64,000 nt of DNA from Paenibacillus rhizosphaerae (lineage in GTDB: Bacteria; Bacillota; Bacilli; Paenibacillales; Paenibacillaceae). Of the stretch, positions 7,074 to 15,936 are shown in pieces. The notes below the pieces were generated by a model. The model did no database searches. It saw only the letters and a list, made by a program, of their open reading frames with translations, and was not told where the DNA came from. The translations under genes were made by a program, and so were the position numbers. The stretch spans positions 1 through 64,000 of the forward strand of contig NZ_JACHXJ010000003.1 in assembly GCF_014192015.1 (NCBI RefSeq). Direction: 5' to 3'. Each line of letters begins with the position of its first letter. Positions within the stretch are counted from its first letter, which is position 1.

Positions 7074-9797
7074 TTACGCCCCGGACAGCGCTGGACTCGG
7101 CTGCTGGACGGTCACCCGGTATACGCCGGATCCCAGCTCCAGCTTTAGTGCTCCTCCGCCGTCTTCCCTGGCGCTCAGCACACCCGATGCCTGATCCGCC
7201 GGCTGTCCGTTAACCTGCGTCGTTGCAATCGATGCACCCGGCAGTTCGGCCTCAGCCGTCGTGTTCGGCGGAATTTCGAATTCGTAGGACGCCTGCGGGA
7301 TGTCCCCGTCCTCGTCCGACAAGCTCCATTCGCTCCGGATCGTGCCGTACATCGAGTCAAGTGCCGCTTTGGCATAGGACAGTGCCGAGTCGGTCCGCGG
7401 ACGAAGCCGGATCCGCTTGTACCCCGGTCCTTCAGCTTCATTCAGATCCAGCCCTGCCACAGCCCGGTACAGCCAGTCGCCGATGGCGCCGAAGGCGTAG
7501 TGGTTATACGAGTTCATGTCGTCGCTCCAGAACGAGCCGTCCGGCTTGATACCGTCCCAATGCTCCCAGATCGTGGTCGCCCCCTGCTTGACCGAATACA
7601 GCCAGGACGGGTAATCCTCCTGCATCGCCAGCTTCACGGCCAGATCGTGGTAGCCGTTCTCCGTCAGCACATGGCACAGGTACGGCGTACCGACGAATCC
7701 GGTGGTCAAATGGTGGTTCTGTTCTTTGACGTACTCCGCCAGTGTAGCGGCCATTCGGCGCCGGACCTCCCCTTCCACCAGCCCGAACATCAGCGGAAGG
7801 ATCATGGCGGTCTGCGTATGCGCGGCCAGCCTTCCGCCCGGCGTGACGAACTCGTTCAGGAACGCTTCGGCCACCTTTTCGTACAGCTGGCGATATACGG
7901 CGGCATCCTCGGTACGTCCGAGAACTTCGGCGGTCTTCACGAACAGTGAGGTCGAGTAAGCATAGAAGCAGGTGGCGATCAGATCCCTCGGCGTCGCCCC
8001 GACATAGCTGCCTTCCTTCGCGTCAAGCGCCAGCCAGTCGCCGAAATGGAAACCGGTATTCCACAAATATTCGTTGTCCCCTTGGGCTCGGATATGGTCC
8101 ACCCACGCCTTCATGCTGTCATATTGCTCTTCCAGAATCCGCTTGTCTCCATAGCAAAGATAGATCGTCCACGGACAAATGACGGCGGCATCTCCCCAAG
8201 CCGCGGACGAGCAGGCATTATCGTCGAGAACCTGCGGTATGACATGCGGCACGCCGCCATCCTCCCGCTGGTCGGCCTTCAGGTCGTGCAGCCACTTGGA
8301 GAAAAACGGCGCCACGCCGAAATTAAACGCGGCTGTTCTGACAAACACCTGAGCGTCACCGGTCCAGCCCAGCCGCTCGTCACGCTGCGGGCAGTCGGTC
8401 GGGATGTCCAGGAAGTTGCCGCGCTGGCCCCACTCGATGTTATGCTGCAGCTGGTTCAACAGCTCATGCGAGCACTCAAACCGCCCTGTCTGCGGCATAT
8501 CCGTGTGCATGACACGGCCTGTAAAACGGTCTGGATTCAGCGGCTCGGCATCCGGCCAGCCCTCGACCTTCACATAACGGAAGCCCTGGAAGGAGAAATG
8601 GGGCTCATACGTTTCCTCACCGCCGCCTTTGCAGATATACGTTACGGACTGCTTTGCCTTGCGAAGATTGCCCGTGTAAAAATTGCCGCGGCTGTCCAGC
8701 ACCTCCGCGTGCTTCAGCGTAATCGCCGTGCCGGCCGGCAGATTCAGGCGCATGTGCATGCGGCCCACCATGTTCTGCCCCATGTCGAGTACGGTATCTC
8801 CTTCAGGCGTCCGTAGTACTGTAACCGGTTTCAACTCTTGAACTACCCGGACCGGCTCGTTTTCCTGCATGACGAGGATGTCCTTGGCGTGATCCAGCTT
8901 CGCCACGTCTACCCAGTTCCCATCATCAAATCCAGGCTGGCTCCAGCCGGCCGACTCCAGCCGCGCATCATACGTTTCTCCGTGGTAAATTTCCGACATA
9001 CGGACCGGACCGGTTGACGCTTTCCAGGAAGGATCGCTTCCGATGACCTCCGTGCTGCCGTCCGCATATTCCAGATGCAGCTGAAGCAGCAGCGCCCGCT
9101 GGTCCCCAAACAGGTTGCGATGGTTCTCCCAAGCCAGATTGCCTTTATACCATCCGTTGGCCAGCCCCGCGCCGATGGCATTGTCAGCCCGGGAACGGAC
9201 CAGGTCGGTGACGTCATAGGCCTGAACCTGCAGCCGATGCCGGTAGCTGGTCCAGCCGGGCGTGAATGCCCAGTCGCCCACCCGCTCGCCGTTCAGCTCC
9301 AGCTCATAGAAGCCGAGGCTCGTCGCATAAATTCGTGCCTTCCGGACGTCTTTGCTCACGCGGAACCCTTTCCGAAGAAGGAAGGCCTCCTCTGCCTGGG
9401 GATCGATCCGTCCCGGCTCCGGCGTGATCCAATCCGCACTCCAGTCCGCCGTCCGCAGCAGTCCCATTTCAAAATACGACGTGTCGCTCCATTCCGACTC
9501 CTGCCCCTGCTGGTCCCACACTTTGACGCGCCAGCTGCAGCGTTGGCCGGACAGAAGCGCGGCACCCGCATATTCGACAAGCACCGATTGGTCCGAGTCC
9601 ACGACGCCCGTGTCCCAAATCAGATGATCCCCGTCAAAATCACCTTCCTCTCCCGCCACCTGAAGATGATATGCCGACTGCAGCACATGCATCCGGCCGG
9701 ATGTGAGCTGCCAGCTGAAGCGGGGACGCTCCGTGCCGAGCCCCAGCGGCTCACTGCGGTACTCGCAGGTCAATTTCGTAATGCCAAGCGTTGACAT
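7074..9797 (-). CDS. Alpha-L-rhamnosidase, GH78
   Basis: A 907-residue inverting hydrolase that removes terminal alpha-L-rhamnose from glycosides such as flavonoid or pectin fragments. There is no signal peptide, so it is cytoplasmic and acts on imported substrates. The order matches GH78: N-terminal beta domains (TCEYRSEPLG, W..KVWD), a concanavalin-like domain ending at DMGQNMVGRM, then the (alpha/alpha)6 barrel. The catalytic region DCPQRDERLGWTGD lies near residue 470, with the general acid Glu in RDE. The second acidic site TIWEHWDG lies near 745. It is divergent from an AraC gene (10123), its probable activator. Confidence 0.95.
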   Translation of the reverse strand: MSTLGITKLTCEYRSEPLGLGTERPRFSWQLTSGRMHVLQSAYHLQVAGEEGDFDGDHLIWDTGVVDSDQSVLVEYAGAALLSGQRCSWRVKVWDQQGQESEWSDTSYFEMGLLRTADWSADWITPEPGRIDPQAEEAFLLRKGFRVSKDVRKARIYATSLGFYELELNGERVGDWAFTPGWTSYRHRLQVQAYDVTDLVRSRADNAIGAGLANGWYKGNLAWENHRNLFGDQRALLLQLHLEYADGSTEVIGSDPSWKASTGPVRMSEIYHGETYDARLESAGWSQPGFDDGNWVDVAKLDHAKDILVMQENEPVRVVQELKPVTVLRTPEGDTVLDMGQNMVGRMHMRLNLPAGTAITLKHAEVLDSRGNFYTGNLRKAKQSVTYICKGGGEETYEPHFSFQGFRYVKVEGWPDAEPLNPDRFTGRVMHTDMPQTGRFECSHELLNQLQHNIEWGQRGNFLDIPTDCPQRDERLGWTGDAQVFVRTAAFNFGVAPFFSKWLHDLKADQREDGGVPHVIPQVLDDNACSSAAWGDAAVICPWTIYLCYGDKRILEEQYDSMKAWVDHIRAQGDNEYLWNTGFHFGDWLALDAKEGSYVGATPRDLIATCFYAYSTSLFVKTAEVLGRTEDAAVYRQLYEKVAEAFLNEFVTPGGRLAAHTQTAMILPLMFGLVEGEVRRRMAATLAEYVKEQNHHLTTGFVGTPYLCHVLTENGYHDLAVKLAMQEDYPSWLYSVKQGATTIWEHWDGIKPDGSFWSDDMNSYNHYAFGAIGDWLYRAVAGLDLNEAEGPGYKRIRLRPRTDSALSYAKAALDSMYGTIRSEWSLSDEDGDIPQASYEFEIPPNTTAEAELPGASIATTQVNGQPADQASGVLSAREDGGGALKLELGSGVYRVTVQQPSPALSGA

Positions 9798-9873
9798 AGA
9801 CTTCCCTCCCGTTTTTGCGTTGGATGCTAGCCAGGATTTTTTTAGCCATGTTTCTTTACTACTGCTTCCATTG

Positions 9874-9991
9874 TAAGAAAAACGTCAATCGACGTACCTT
9901 CAAAGAAGACAGACCGCGTTTAAAGGTCATTTTTCTTGCAATATCAGGAAGCCATGGCTCTGGAGTTTATACTTTCTGATATTATAAAAAA
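9874..9991. repeat. Dispersed palindromic repeat, copy A
   Basis: The left 40 bases (9874-9913) match copy C (60441-60480) at 35 of 40 positions. The right part is an imperfect hairpin, AATATCAGGAAG (9940-9951) against CTTTCTGATATT (9972-9983), followed by an A-run. The segment TTATACTTTCTGATAT is identical in copy B. It lies between divergent rhamnosidase and AraC genes, so it is not their terminator. Confidence 0.7.
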
Positions 9992-10122
9992 GGCGGCTGC
10001 GCGATACAGGCGGTGATCCGGACGAAAACATAGGCTGATCTGGACATATTGCCAATGTTCGCCTAGGATAGGAGCAAAGGTATATGAATTTATAAAAATC
10101 TACCTCCGAGGAGAGAAGGCAG

Positions 10123-10995
10123 ATGAGCATAAAACGAAGCCAGGCCCTGCTGCGGATGGACAGCTTTTTTGAGCCGGGGGTACCCTTCTACGTCAACCGC
10201 GTATCCGAATCGTTCGACATGCTGGAACACTCGCACGAATTTGTGGAGCTGACCTATGTCAGCGAAGGGTCGGGCGTCCATTATATCGGCGGAGAAACAT
10301 GGCCGGCCGAGCAGGGCAGCCTCTTTCTCATCCCGATCGGACTCTCGCACGTGTTCCGGCCGAAAACCCCGCGCAAGGACCGGCAGCTGGTTGTGTACAA
10401 CTGCATTTTTCCGGCCGATTATCTCCAGGAGCTTGAAGCCGCCTTCCCGCGGGAACGCGAGGTGTTCGCCGCCTTTTTGGATCCGGATATGCCCTGGCTG
10501 GAAATTAAAGACCAGAACGGCGAATACCACGCCTTATTCCGCGAGCTGTACCGGGAATATGCCGGACGAAGCCCCGGCTGGATGCTGCTGCTGACCTCGC
10601 TGCTCGTCCGGGTGCTGACCGGACTGTACCGACACCGGCTGCAGCTGGATCCGCCCGCCGCCAGGCGCCAAGGCTCGCTGACGATCGACGAATCGATCGC
10701 TTATATGGAGCGTCACTTCGCCACCGATTTGCGGCTGGGCGAGCTGGCCGCCCAGGCCAGCCTCAGCCCGAGACATTTCAGCCGGCTGTTTGCCCGCCAG
10801 ACGGGAATGAGCTTCACCGCCTATTTACAGGGCATCCGCATGGATGCCGCGTGCCGCATGCTGATCGAAAGCGACAGCAGCGTCACCGAAATCGCCGCCC
10901 GCGCCGGGTACAGCGATTTAAAGTTTTTTCACCGGCTGTTTAAGCAAAAGACCGGCCTCACGCCCAGGCAGTACCGGCAGCAGCGGAAGGGCTGA
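10123..10995 (+). CDS. AraC family regulator with cupin sensor domain
   Basis: A 290-residue regulator. The N-terminal half is a cupin-like sugar sensor (EHSHEFVELTYVSEGSG near residue 34, with histidines typical of the fold). The last 100 residues are the double helix-turn-helix, with LGELAAQASLSPRHFSRLF and the closing FFHRLFKQKTGLTPRQYR. GAGGAGAG precedes the ATG. Divergence from the GH78 gene implies control of rhamnoside use. Repeat copy A occupies the shared intergenic region. Confidence 0.9.
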   Translation: MSIKRSQALLRMDSFFEPGVPFYVNRVSESFDMLEHSHEFVELTYVSEGSGVHYIGGETWPAEQGSLFLIPIGLSHVFRPKTPRKDRQLVVYNCIFPADYLQELEAAFPREREVFAAFLDPDMPWLEIKDQNGEYHALFRELYREYAGRSPGWMLLLTSLLVRVLTGLYRHRLQLDPPAARRQGSLTIDESIAYMERHFATDLRLGELAAQASLSPRHFSRLFARQTGMSFTAYLQGIRMDAACRMLIESDSSVTEIAARAGYSDLKFFHRLFKQKTGLTPRQYRQQRKG

Positions 10996-11084
10996 GCGAC
11001 AGGTGATATTTGGAAACATCGGATAGTTAGCAGAAGCCCCGCACCTCCCTTTTCGAACCGTTATTTCAGCAACACTCCAGGATA

Positions 11085-11112
11085 CAAAAAAGCCTCCTCA
11101 AGAGAGGGGGCT
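11085..11112 (-). terminator. Terminator of the SDR/MarR unit
   Basis: AGCCTCCTC (11091-11099) pairs with GAGGGGGCT (11104-11112) with one G-T pair. On the minus strand the stem is followed by six T residues. It sits 25 bases after the SDR stop. Confidence 0.85.
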
Positions 11113-11136
11113 GAAGTTCTTATCAACCTTTTATAT

Positions 11137-11898
11137 TTATTTTCCTCCGGTAACCCGAATCAGTTCGCCGTTAATATTCCCGTTTGCCTCAGACCCGAGA
11201 AAGACGATCAGGTTCGCAATATCCTCAGGCACGCTATGTTTGCGCGTTGGCACGTTCTCCCGCTCCTTTTCGATCATCTCCGCCGGGAAGGTCGTCAGGG
11301 CTTTCTCCGTCATGGTCCAGCCCGGCATCACCACATTCGTCAGGATTCCATCGGGTCCCAGCTCTTTAGACAGCGTCGCCGTCAATCCGTGCAAGCCGGC
11401 CTTGGCCGCTGTATATGCCCCGCCTCCAGCCATGCCGTCCTCAGCTAGCTCCGAAGAGATGTTGATGATCCTTCCCCATCCGGATGTCCGCATCAATGGT
11501 AGTACCTTCTGAATAGTGTAGTAATATCCTTCGAGATTTGCACGAATGACTCGTCTCCAACCGCCCGCATCTGTGTTTTCAAAGGCCAAGCCCATGATGC
11601 TGCGGTCTCCCCACAGAACGGCATTGTTAACGAGTACCTGAATCCCTCCCCATGTCTCAGCAATCCGCTGTACGGCTTGATCCATGGAACGGTCGTCCGT
11701 TAAATCATAATGGACTACAATGGCCTCTGCTCCATAGCTTTTGATTTTCTCCGCCGTATGTTCCGCCGCCTCCCGCCCGCTCGCATACGTAACGGCAACC
11801 TTGGCTCCTTCCATACCGAATTTTTCAGCCGTCGCCGCTCCGATTCCGCTTGAGCTTCCAGTGATGACTACAACCTTGTCTCTAAGTCCCAGTTCCAT
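11137..11898 (-). CDS. Short-chain dehydrogenase/reductase, FabG-like
   Basis: A 253-residue classical SDR. Motifs seen are TGSSSGIG near residue 12, NNAV near 90, IINISSE and the YxxxK pair in YTAAK. The end, GELIRVTGGK, is the usual last strand. The frame is open 23 codons further upstream, but AAGGAGAG lies just before the ATG at 11898. A MarR-type operator lies about 70 bases upstream (11967-11981) and also precedes the MarR gene, so that regulator probably controls this enzyme. The substrate is unknown. Confidence 0.88.
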   Translation of the reverse strand: MELGLRDKVVVITGSSSGIGAATAEKFGMEGAKVAVTYASGREAAEHTAEKIKSYGAEAIVVHYDLTDDRSMDQAVQRIAETWGGIQVLVNNAVLWGDRSIMGLAFENTDAGGWRRVIRANLEGYYYTIQKVLPLMRTSGWGRIINISSELAEDGMAGGGAYTAAKAGLHGLTATLSKELGPDGILTNVVMPGWTMTEKALTTFPAEMIEKERENVPTRKHSVPEDIANLIVFLGSEANGNINGELIRVTGGK

Positions 11899-11966
11899 CC
11901 CGATCTCTCCTTCATAATTAAAAATGAACAATAAATTGCGTTGCGCTTTGTTTAGGCACTTAAACA

Positions 11967-11981
11967 TTTAGTCAACCTAAA
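11967..11981. promoter_or_regulatory. MarR-type operator, copy 1 (SDR gene)
   Basis: TTTAG-TCAAC-CTAAA, followed by an AT-rich -10-like region. The same 5-5-5 dyad occurs at 12616-12630 before the MarR gene. Confidence 0.65.
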
Positions 11982-12123
11982 TATATATTCAAAAAAAGAC
12001 GCCACGAATCACGATGCGTGCTTGCATCCCCGATTCTCCGACGCTTCCTGCCTGCTTTCCTTGATGCCAACCACCAGGATACCTCTGATGCCTTCGCTAC
12101 TCTGCTACCTCTGCTACCTTCGC

Positions 12124-12612
12124 TTATTCCGGATCATTCTCTATAAATAACGGGTGCACATCTTTCCCTCGATCCTCTCCTCCTTCCATCACGCCGCCGT
12201 GGATCTTCCTCAGCCAAACGAGCATCAATGCGCTCTCCTCCGGGGTCAGCTGCTGTTGGATTCGCTCTTCGATGTCTTCCACGATACCGCCGCAAACCTG
12301 TTCCAACGACCGGCCGGCGTCCGTAAGAAATATACGCTTCACCCTGGCATCCTCTGCATCCTGTTTACGGATAACCCAGCCTCCCTTGACCAGCGGATCC
12401 AGCAGGTTGGTCAGCGACGCTGGCCGAATCCGAAGCCGCTCATGCAGCTCTTTCTGGGTCAGCCCATCCCCGACGTTCCACAGCTGGACAAGGACCCCAA
12501 CCTGCGAAGTGGTTATGCCATATTGGGCCAACCGCTGATCGTAAAGCCTGCCGGTCTCCCGAAAAATTTGTTTGATCCAGTACCCGATGCTGTTTTGAAA
12601 TGATTGCGGCAT
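12124..12612 (-). CDS. MarR family transcriptional regulator
   Basis: A 162-residue winged-helix repressor. The DNA-binding region GLTQKELHERLRIRPASLTNLLDPLVKGGWV lies around residues 49-80, with the wing KQDAEDARVKRIFLTDAGR after it. Its own promoter is exceptionally clear, and the operator overlaps the start site. A matching operator precedes the SDR gene 226 bases downstream on the same strand. MarR proteins usually respond to phenolic or oxidising compounds; the ligand here is not known. Confidence 0.9.
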   Translation of the reverse strand: MPQSFQNSIGYWIKQIFRETGRLYDQRLAQYGITTSQVGVLVQLWNVGDGLTQKELHERLRIRPASLTNLLDPLVKGGWVIRKQDAEDARVKRIFLTDAGRSLEQVCGGIVEDIEERIQQQLTPEESALMLVWLRKIHGGVMEGGEDRGKDVHPLFIENDPE

Positions 12613-12615
12613 TTA

Positions 12616-12659
12616 TTTAGTCTCCCTAAAAATATATTAAACTCATCGTCGTCTGTCAA
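12616..12659 (-). promoter_or_regulatory. Promoter and MarR operator copy 2 (MarR gene)
   Basis: On the minus strand a perfect -35 TTGACA (12654-12659) and a -10 TATATT (12631-12636) are 17 bases apart. The dyad TTTAG-TCTCC-CTAAA (12616-12630) follows at once and covers the start site, a classic autorepression layout. Confidence 0.85.
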
Positions 12660-13023
12660 TATTTCTTAATTACACCAACAGTTTAGCACAAACAAGTGGT
12701 TTGGACACGTCCTTGCGAGCCCTATCCACGGAGAGGATCGTTCAGCTATTAAATACCTTCTCGGCAGTCCGAACCGATTGTCTTGAATTGTCTTGAAAGG
12801 ATATTAACGTTCATTCGCCTCAGACTCGCAAAGACGACCCGGTTCTCATTGCCATCTCCCTTCATTTCTCCCTTAACACCCGACTGTATTTTGGAGACGG
12901 AATGGTCTAGAATGGCATTTAGACTCACATTTCCGTGACCTTTCGCTTATGGCTGTTCCAATCGCACCCTAACACAGCTACTCTTCAAAGTTCACCCATC
13001 ATTCCAAAGGAGAACCGCCTGCC
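12660..13023. other. Intergenic region with tandem repeat and possible SDR fragment
   Basis: It holds a tandem of ATTGTCTTGA twice (12777-12796). A 39-base stretch (12813-12851) resembles the 3' coding part of the neighbouring SDR (11182-11220) with a one-base gap. No intact gene is seen. AAAGGAG near 13009 belongs to the following AraC gene. Confidence 0.35.
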
Positions 13024-13956
13024 ATGACGATCCAATCCGTTTTTCGCCGGGCCAATCAAGTCTGCAACCGCGAACTGACCCGGCTGGAGGAAGCCGGCCT
13101 GTCCATCGCCATTATGTACTGGGGGTTTATGCCCACGCACTACGACAATTCCATGCACCGTCACTCTTTTTTTGAAGCCTGTTACGTTGTGGACGGCGAA
13201 GGCGAATATATCGAACAAGGCAAAGAATACCCGTTGAAAAAAGGCACCGCTTTCCTGTCCCTACCCGGAGTCTGGCACCAGATCCAAAGCGATACCGGTC
13301 TTACGCTCGTCTATGCCGCCTTCGAGGTAGATGAAAAGCACACCAGTAACATATATATGGAGGCTTACCGGCACTTGGCGGAGCATGGGCAGCCGGTGAT
13401 GGATGGCGCTGACGAGCAGCCCGCCGGGCATCTATGGGATGCGCTCATCTCACTGTTTCAAAGTTCGAAACCCGCCCCCCTGCCGGTACTCAGCCACATC
13501 TCCATGTCGCTGATGCTGTCCATCCTCTCCCTGCACGGCACACAGCGGCAGGATACGCCGGAAGCCGGCTTGGAAGTGGATACGGCCGAAGAGAACTCTC
13601 TGTTCCGGCAGGCCAAGCTGTTCATTGACGACAACCTGGGCGAAGAGCTGACACTCGCCTTGGTTGCCGGGCACCTGCATATTTCGTCCCGCCATTTAAC
13701 CAGGTTGTTTCAGGCCAACCTGAGCCAATCGTTCGTCCACTATATTCAGGAACGCCGGGTGCGCCGGGCTTCCCAGCTGCTGCTTCAGAGCGACCTGCCC
13801 GTCAAAGAGATCGCATCGCAGTGCGGCTTTCAGTCGGTCCATTATTTCACACGAATATTTACCCGCCGGCTCGGCGTATCCCCCGCCAAATTCAGGCGCT
13901 CCCAGTTCAGCGAAGGACGTTCGGGCAAAGAACATTTCCCTCCGAACATGTCCTGA
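13024..13956 (+). CDS. AraC family regulator of the mannoside operon
   Basis: A 310-residue regulator. An N-terminal cupin region (MHRHSFFEACYVVDGEGEY near residue 41) senses a small molecule, probably a sugar. The C-terminal AraC domain includes LTLALVAGHLHISSRHLTRLF near residue 215 and ends in the second helix-turn-helix YFTRIFTRRLGVSPAKFR. AAAGGAG supports the ATG. It reads in the same direction as the isomerase, ROK kinase and GH38 genes, and is likely their activator, either first gene of the operon or just upstream of its promoter. Confidence 0.88.
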   Translation: MTIQSVFRRANQVCNRELTRLEEAGLSIAIMYWGFMPTHYDNSMHRHSFFEACYVVDGEGEYIEQGKEYPLKKGTAFLSLPGVWHQIQSDTGLTLVYAAFEVDEKHTSNIYMEAYRHLAEHGQPVMDGADEQPAGHLWDALISLFQSSKPAPLPVLSHISMSLMLSILSLHGTQRQDTPEAGLEVDTAEENSLFRQAKLFIDDNLGEELTLALVAGHLHISSRHLTRLFQANLSQSFVHYIQERRVRRASQLLLQSDLPVKEIASQCGFQSVHYFTRIFTRRLGVSPAKFRRSQFSEGRSGKEHFPPNMS

Positions 13957-14049
13957 TTGTACAAAAGCTGTTCTAGATCGTTTAAAGACGCCTCCTCTCC
14001 CTCGTCTTACAATGTTACACATAACGACAGACAAGAGGGAGGAAGCACC

Positions 14050-15936
14050 ATGACTGCAACAGCACCCCCATCCTTTAATCCTTTACCCGTCAATTCCATT
14101 CCTGTTCACAGCCTCGGGGAACCGGCCCTTATTGTGGACGGCTTCTCCAAAGATTACGATTCCTTGATGGCCCGGCTGACCGCCATGTACAAAAATCACG
14201 GCGGCGAAGCTTTTGTCGTCGCGATCGATGCGGCGAACGGAGCCCAGTACGGCCGCTGGGTGAACCGGCTCCGCACTTACTGCGAGGAAGAGGACATTCC
14301 CTGGATCGGAATCGACACTTCCCGTTACATGAAGAAACCGGAAGAACTTCTGCAGCAGTTTCATCCCTATCTGACCGATAACCGCGCGTTTGGCAGAATC
14401 GCCGCCGACGTTTCGGAAGGCGGCTATTTTCAGGAGGGGGCTGAAAAAGCGTGGCTCCGGGACGTTCAGCAGAAGCTGAGAAACTGCAGCGAAGCGGTCA
14501 AAACCGGCGAAACTCCGATTCCGATGGTCGTCACCGCCGGTCCCGGGGCGCTCTTCCTCTGCCCCGCTCCGGATGTTTCCGTCTACTGCGACCTGTCCAG
14601 GGAGTATCAGCAAAAGCTCCACCGGATGGGCATGGGCAGTCTCGGCCTAGGCGAAAGCGCCGATCCCGTCGAGACGTACAAACAGGCCCTGTTCCTGGAA
14701 TGGCCCGTGTGGGAGAACTATCGGAATCAGCATTTATATGATTACGATGTGTACATTGATATGAATCAGCCGGAATCGCCGGCCTGGGCTACTCTCCCGG
14801 CGCTCAGGGAGCTGCTGGCCGCCGCCGCCCGCCGCCCGTTTCGGGTCAAGCCTTTCTTCGCGCCCGGTATTTGGGGCGGGCAGTACTTGAAGGAGCTGTG
14901 CGGATTGCCCGAAGATTGGCGCAACTGCGCCTGGTCATTTGAGCCAATCGCCCCCGAGAATACGCTGTTGATCGAAGCAAACGGCAGCGTCATCGAAGTT
15001 CCGTTTTCGCTCCTGCTTACCTCCCACCCAGAGGAAATCATGGGAGGGCGCAATGTGGAGCTGTTCGGGGATTATTTTCCGATCCGCTTCGACTACCTGG
15101 ATACGATCGACGGCGACAACCTGTCGCTGCAGGTGCATCCGCAGCAGGCATACATCGAGCGGACGTTCAACGAAACGATGACACAGCAGGAATCCTATTA
15201 CATTATGGAGCAAAAGCCGGGGGCCTCCCCCATCGTTGCCTTGGGCTTCCAGAAGGGAACGGGCGGCAGCGGCTTGCTTCAGGCGGTGGATCATGCCCAT
15301 GAGTCGCGGCAGCCGCTCGACATCGGGCAGTATGTCAATGTATGGGAATCCCGCAAAGGGGATCTTTTCCTGATTCCGCCGGGTGCTGTTCATTTTTCCG
15401 GCAGGGACAATCTCGTGCTCGAAATATCGTCCACGACCTGGTGGTTTACCTTTAAAATTTACGATCACCTTCGCCTCGACCAGGACGGCCGGCCCCGGCC
15501 GATCAACCGGGACCATGCGGAGCAGAACATGATCGACGCTTTCGACACCGCGTACGTTCAGGAGCATCTGATCGCGAAGCCCAAGATCAGCCGCGTGCAG
15601 GGGAACAGCACCGAGGAACTGCTCGGCGAGCGGGACGACCTGCTGTTCCAGGTCAAACGGCTGCGTCTTGACGGACCGTGGGAGGATCATACCGAGGACG
15701 GTTTTGTCATGTACAACCTGGTCGAGGGGCAGCGCGTCCGCCTGATTCCGGAGCATGACGAGGATGCCGCCGTGGAATGGGGATACGCGGAGGCTTACAT
15801 TGTTCCCGCCTCGGTCGGCGGCTACCGGCTCGAGCCGATTGGCCCCGGGCCCTGCACCTTGATCCGTGCCCAGGTTTCGCCTGGCTGGAATACGCCGCTC
15901 CTTCCGCATCACTGGAAGCCCGGTGGGCGGGCATGA
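14050..15936 (+). CDS. Mannose-6-phosphate isomerase class I fused to a kinase-like domain
   Basis: A 628-residue protein, roughly twice the length of a plain isomerase. From about residue 268 (VKPFFAPGIWGGQYL) onward it matches class I phosphomannose isomerase: zinc-site residues sit in SLQVHPQ near 358, in the following ESYY region and in PPGAVHF. Residues 1-260 resemble a uridine-kinase-type nucleotide fold, but the P-loop is degenerate: AIDAANGAQYGRW near 58-70 lacks the Gly-Lys-Ser/Thr. GGGAGG supports the ATG at 14050. The stop overlaps the next start by four bases, so the kinase is translationally coupled. It probably converts mannose-6-phosphate to fructose-6-phosphate. Confidence 0.85.
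   Translation: MTATAPPSFNPLPVNSIPVHSLGEPALIVDGFSKDYDSLMARLTAMYKNHGGEAFVVAIDAANGAQYGRWVNRLRTYCEEEDIPWIGIDTSRYMKKPEELLQQFHPYLTDNRAFGRIAADVSEGGYFQEGAEKAWLRDVQQKLRNCSEAVKTGETPIPMVVTAGPGALFLCPAPDVSVYCDLSREYQQKLHRMGMGSLGLGESADPVETYKQALFLEWPVWENYRNQHLYDYDVYIDMNQPESPAWATLPALRELLAAAARRPFRVKPFFAPGIWGGQYLKELCGLPEDWRNCAWSFEPIAPENTLLIEANGSVIEVPFSLLLTSHPEEIMGGRNVELFGDYFPIRFDYLDTIDGDNLSLQVHPQQAYIERTFNETMTQQESYYIMEQKPGASPIVALGFQKGTGGSGLLQAVDHAHESRQPLDIGQYVNVWESRKGDLFLIPPGAVHFSGRDNLVLEISSTTWWFTFKIYDHLRLDQDGRPRPINRDHAEQNMIDAFDTAYVQEHLIAKPKISRVQGNSTEELLGERDDLLFQVKRLRLDGPWEDHTEDGFVMYNLVEGQRVRLIPEHDEDAAVEWGYAEAYIVPASVGGYRLEPIGPGPCTLIRAQVSPGWNTPLLPHHWKPGGRA

Noticed and set aside
12777..12796. Two tandem copies of ATTGTCTTGA as a start of a repeat array
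   Set aside because: Only two copies and no spacing pattern, so neither CRISPR nor an iteron array.
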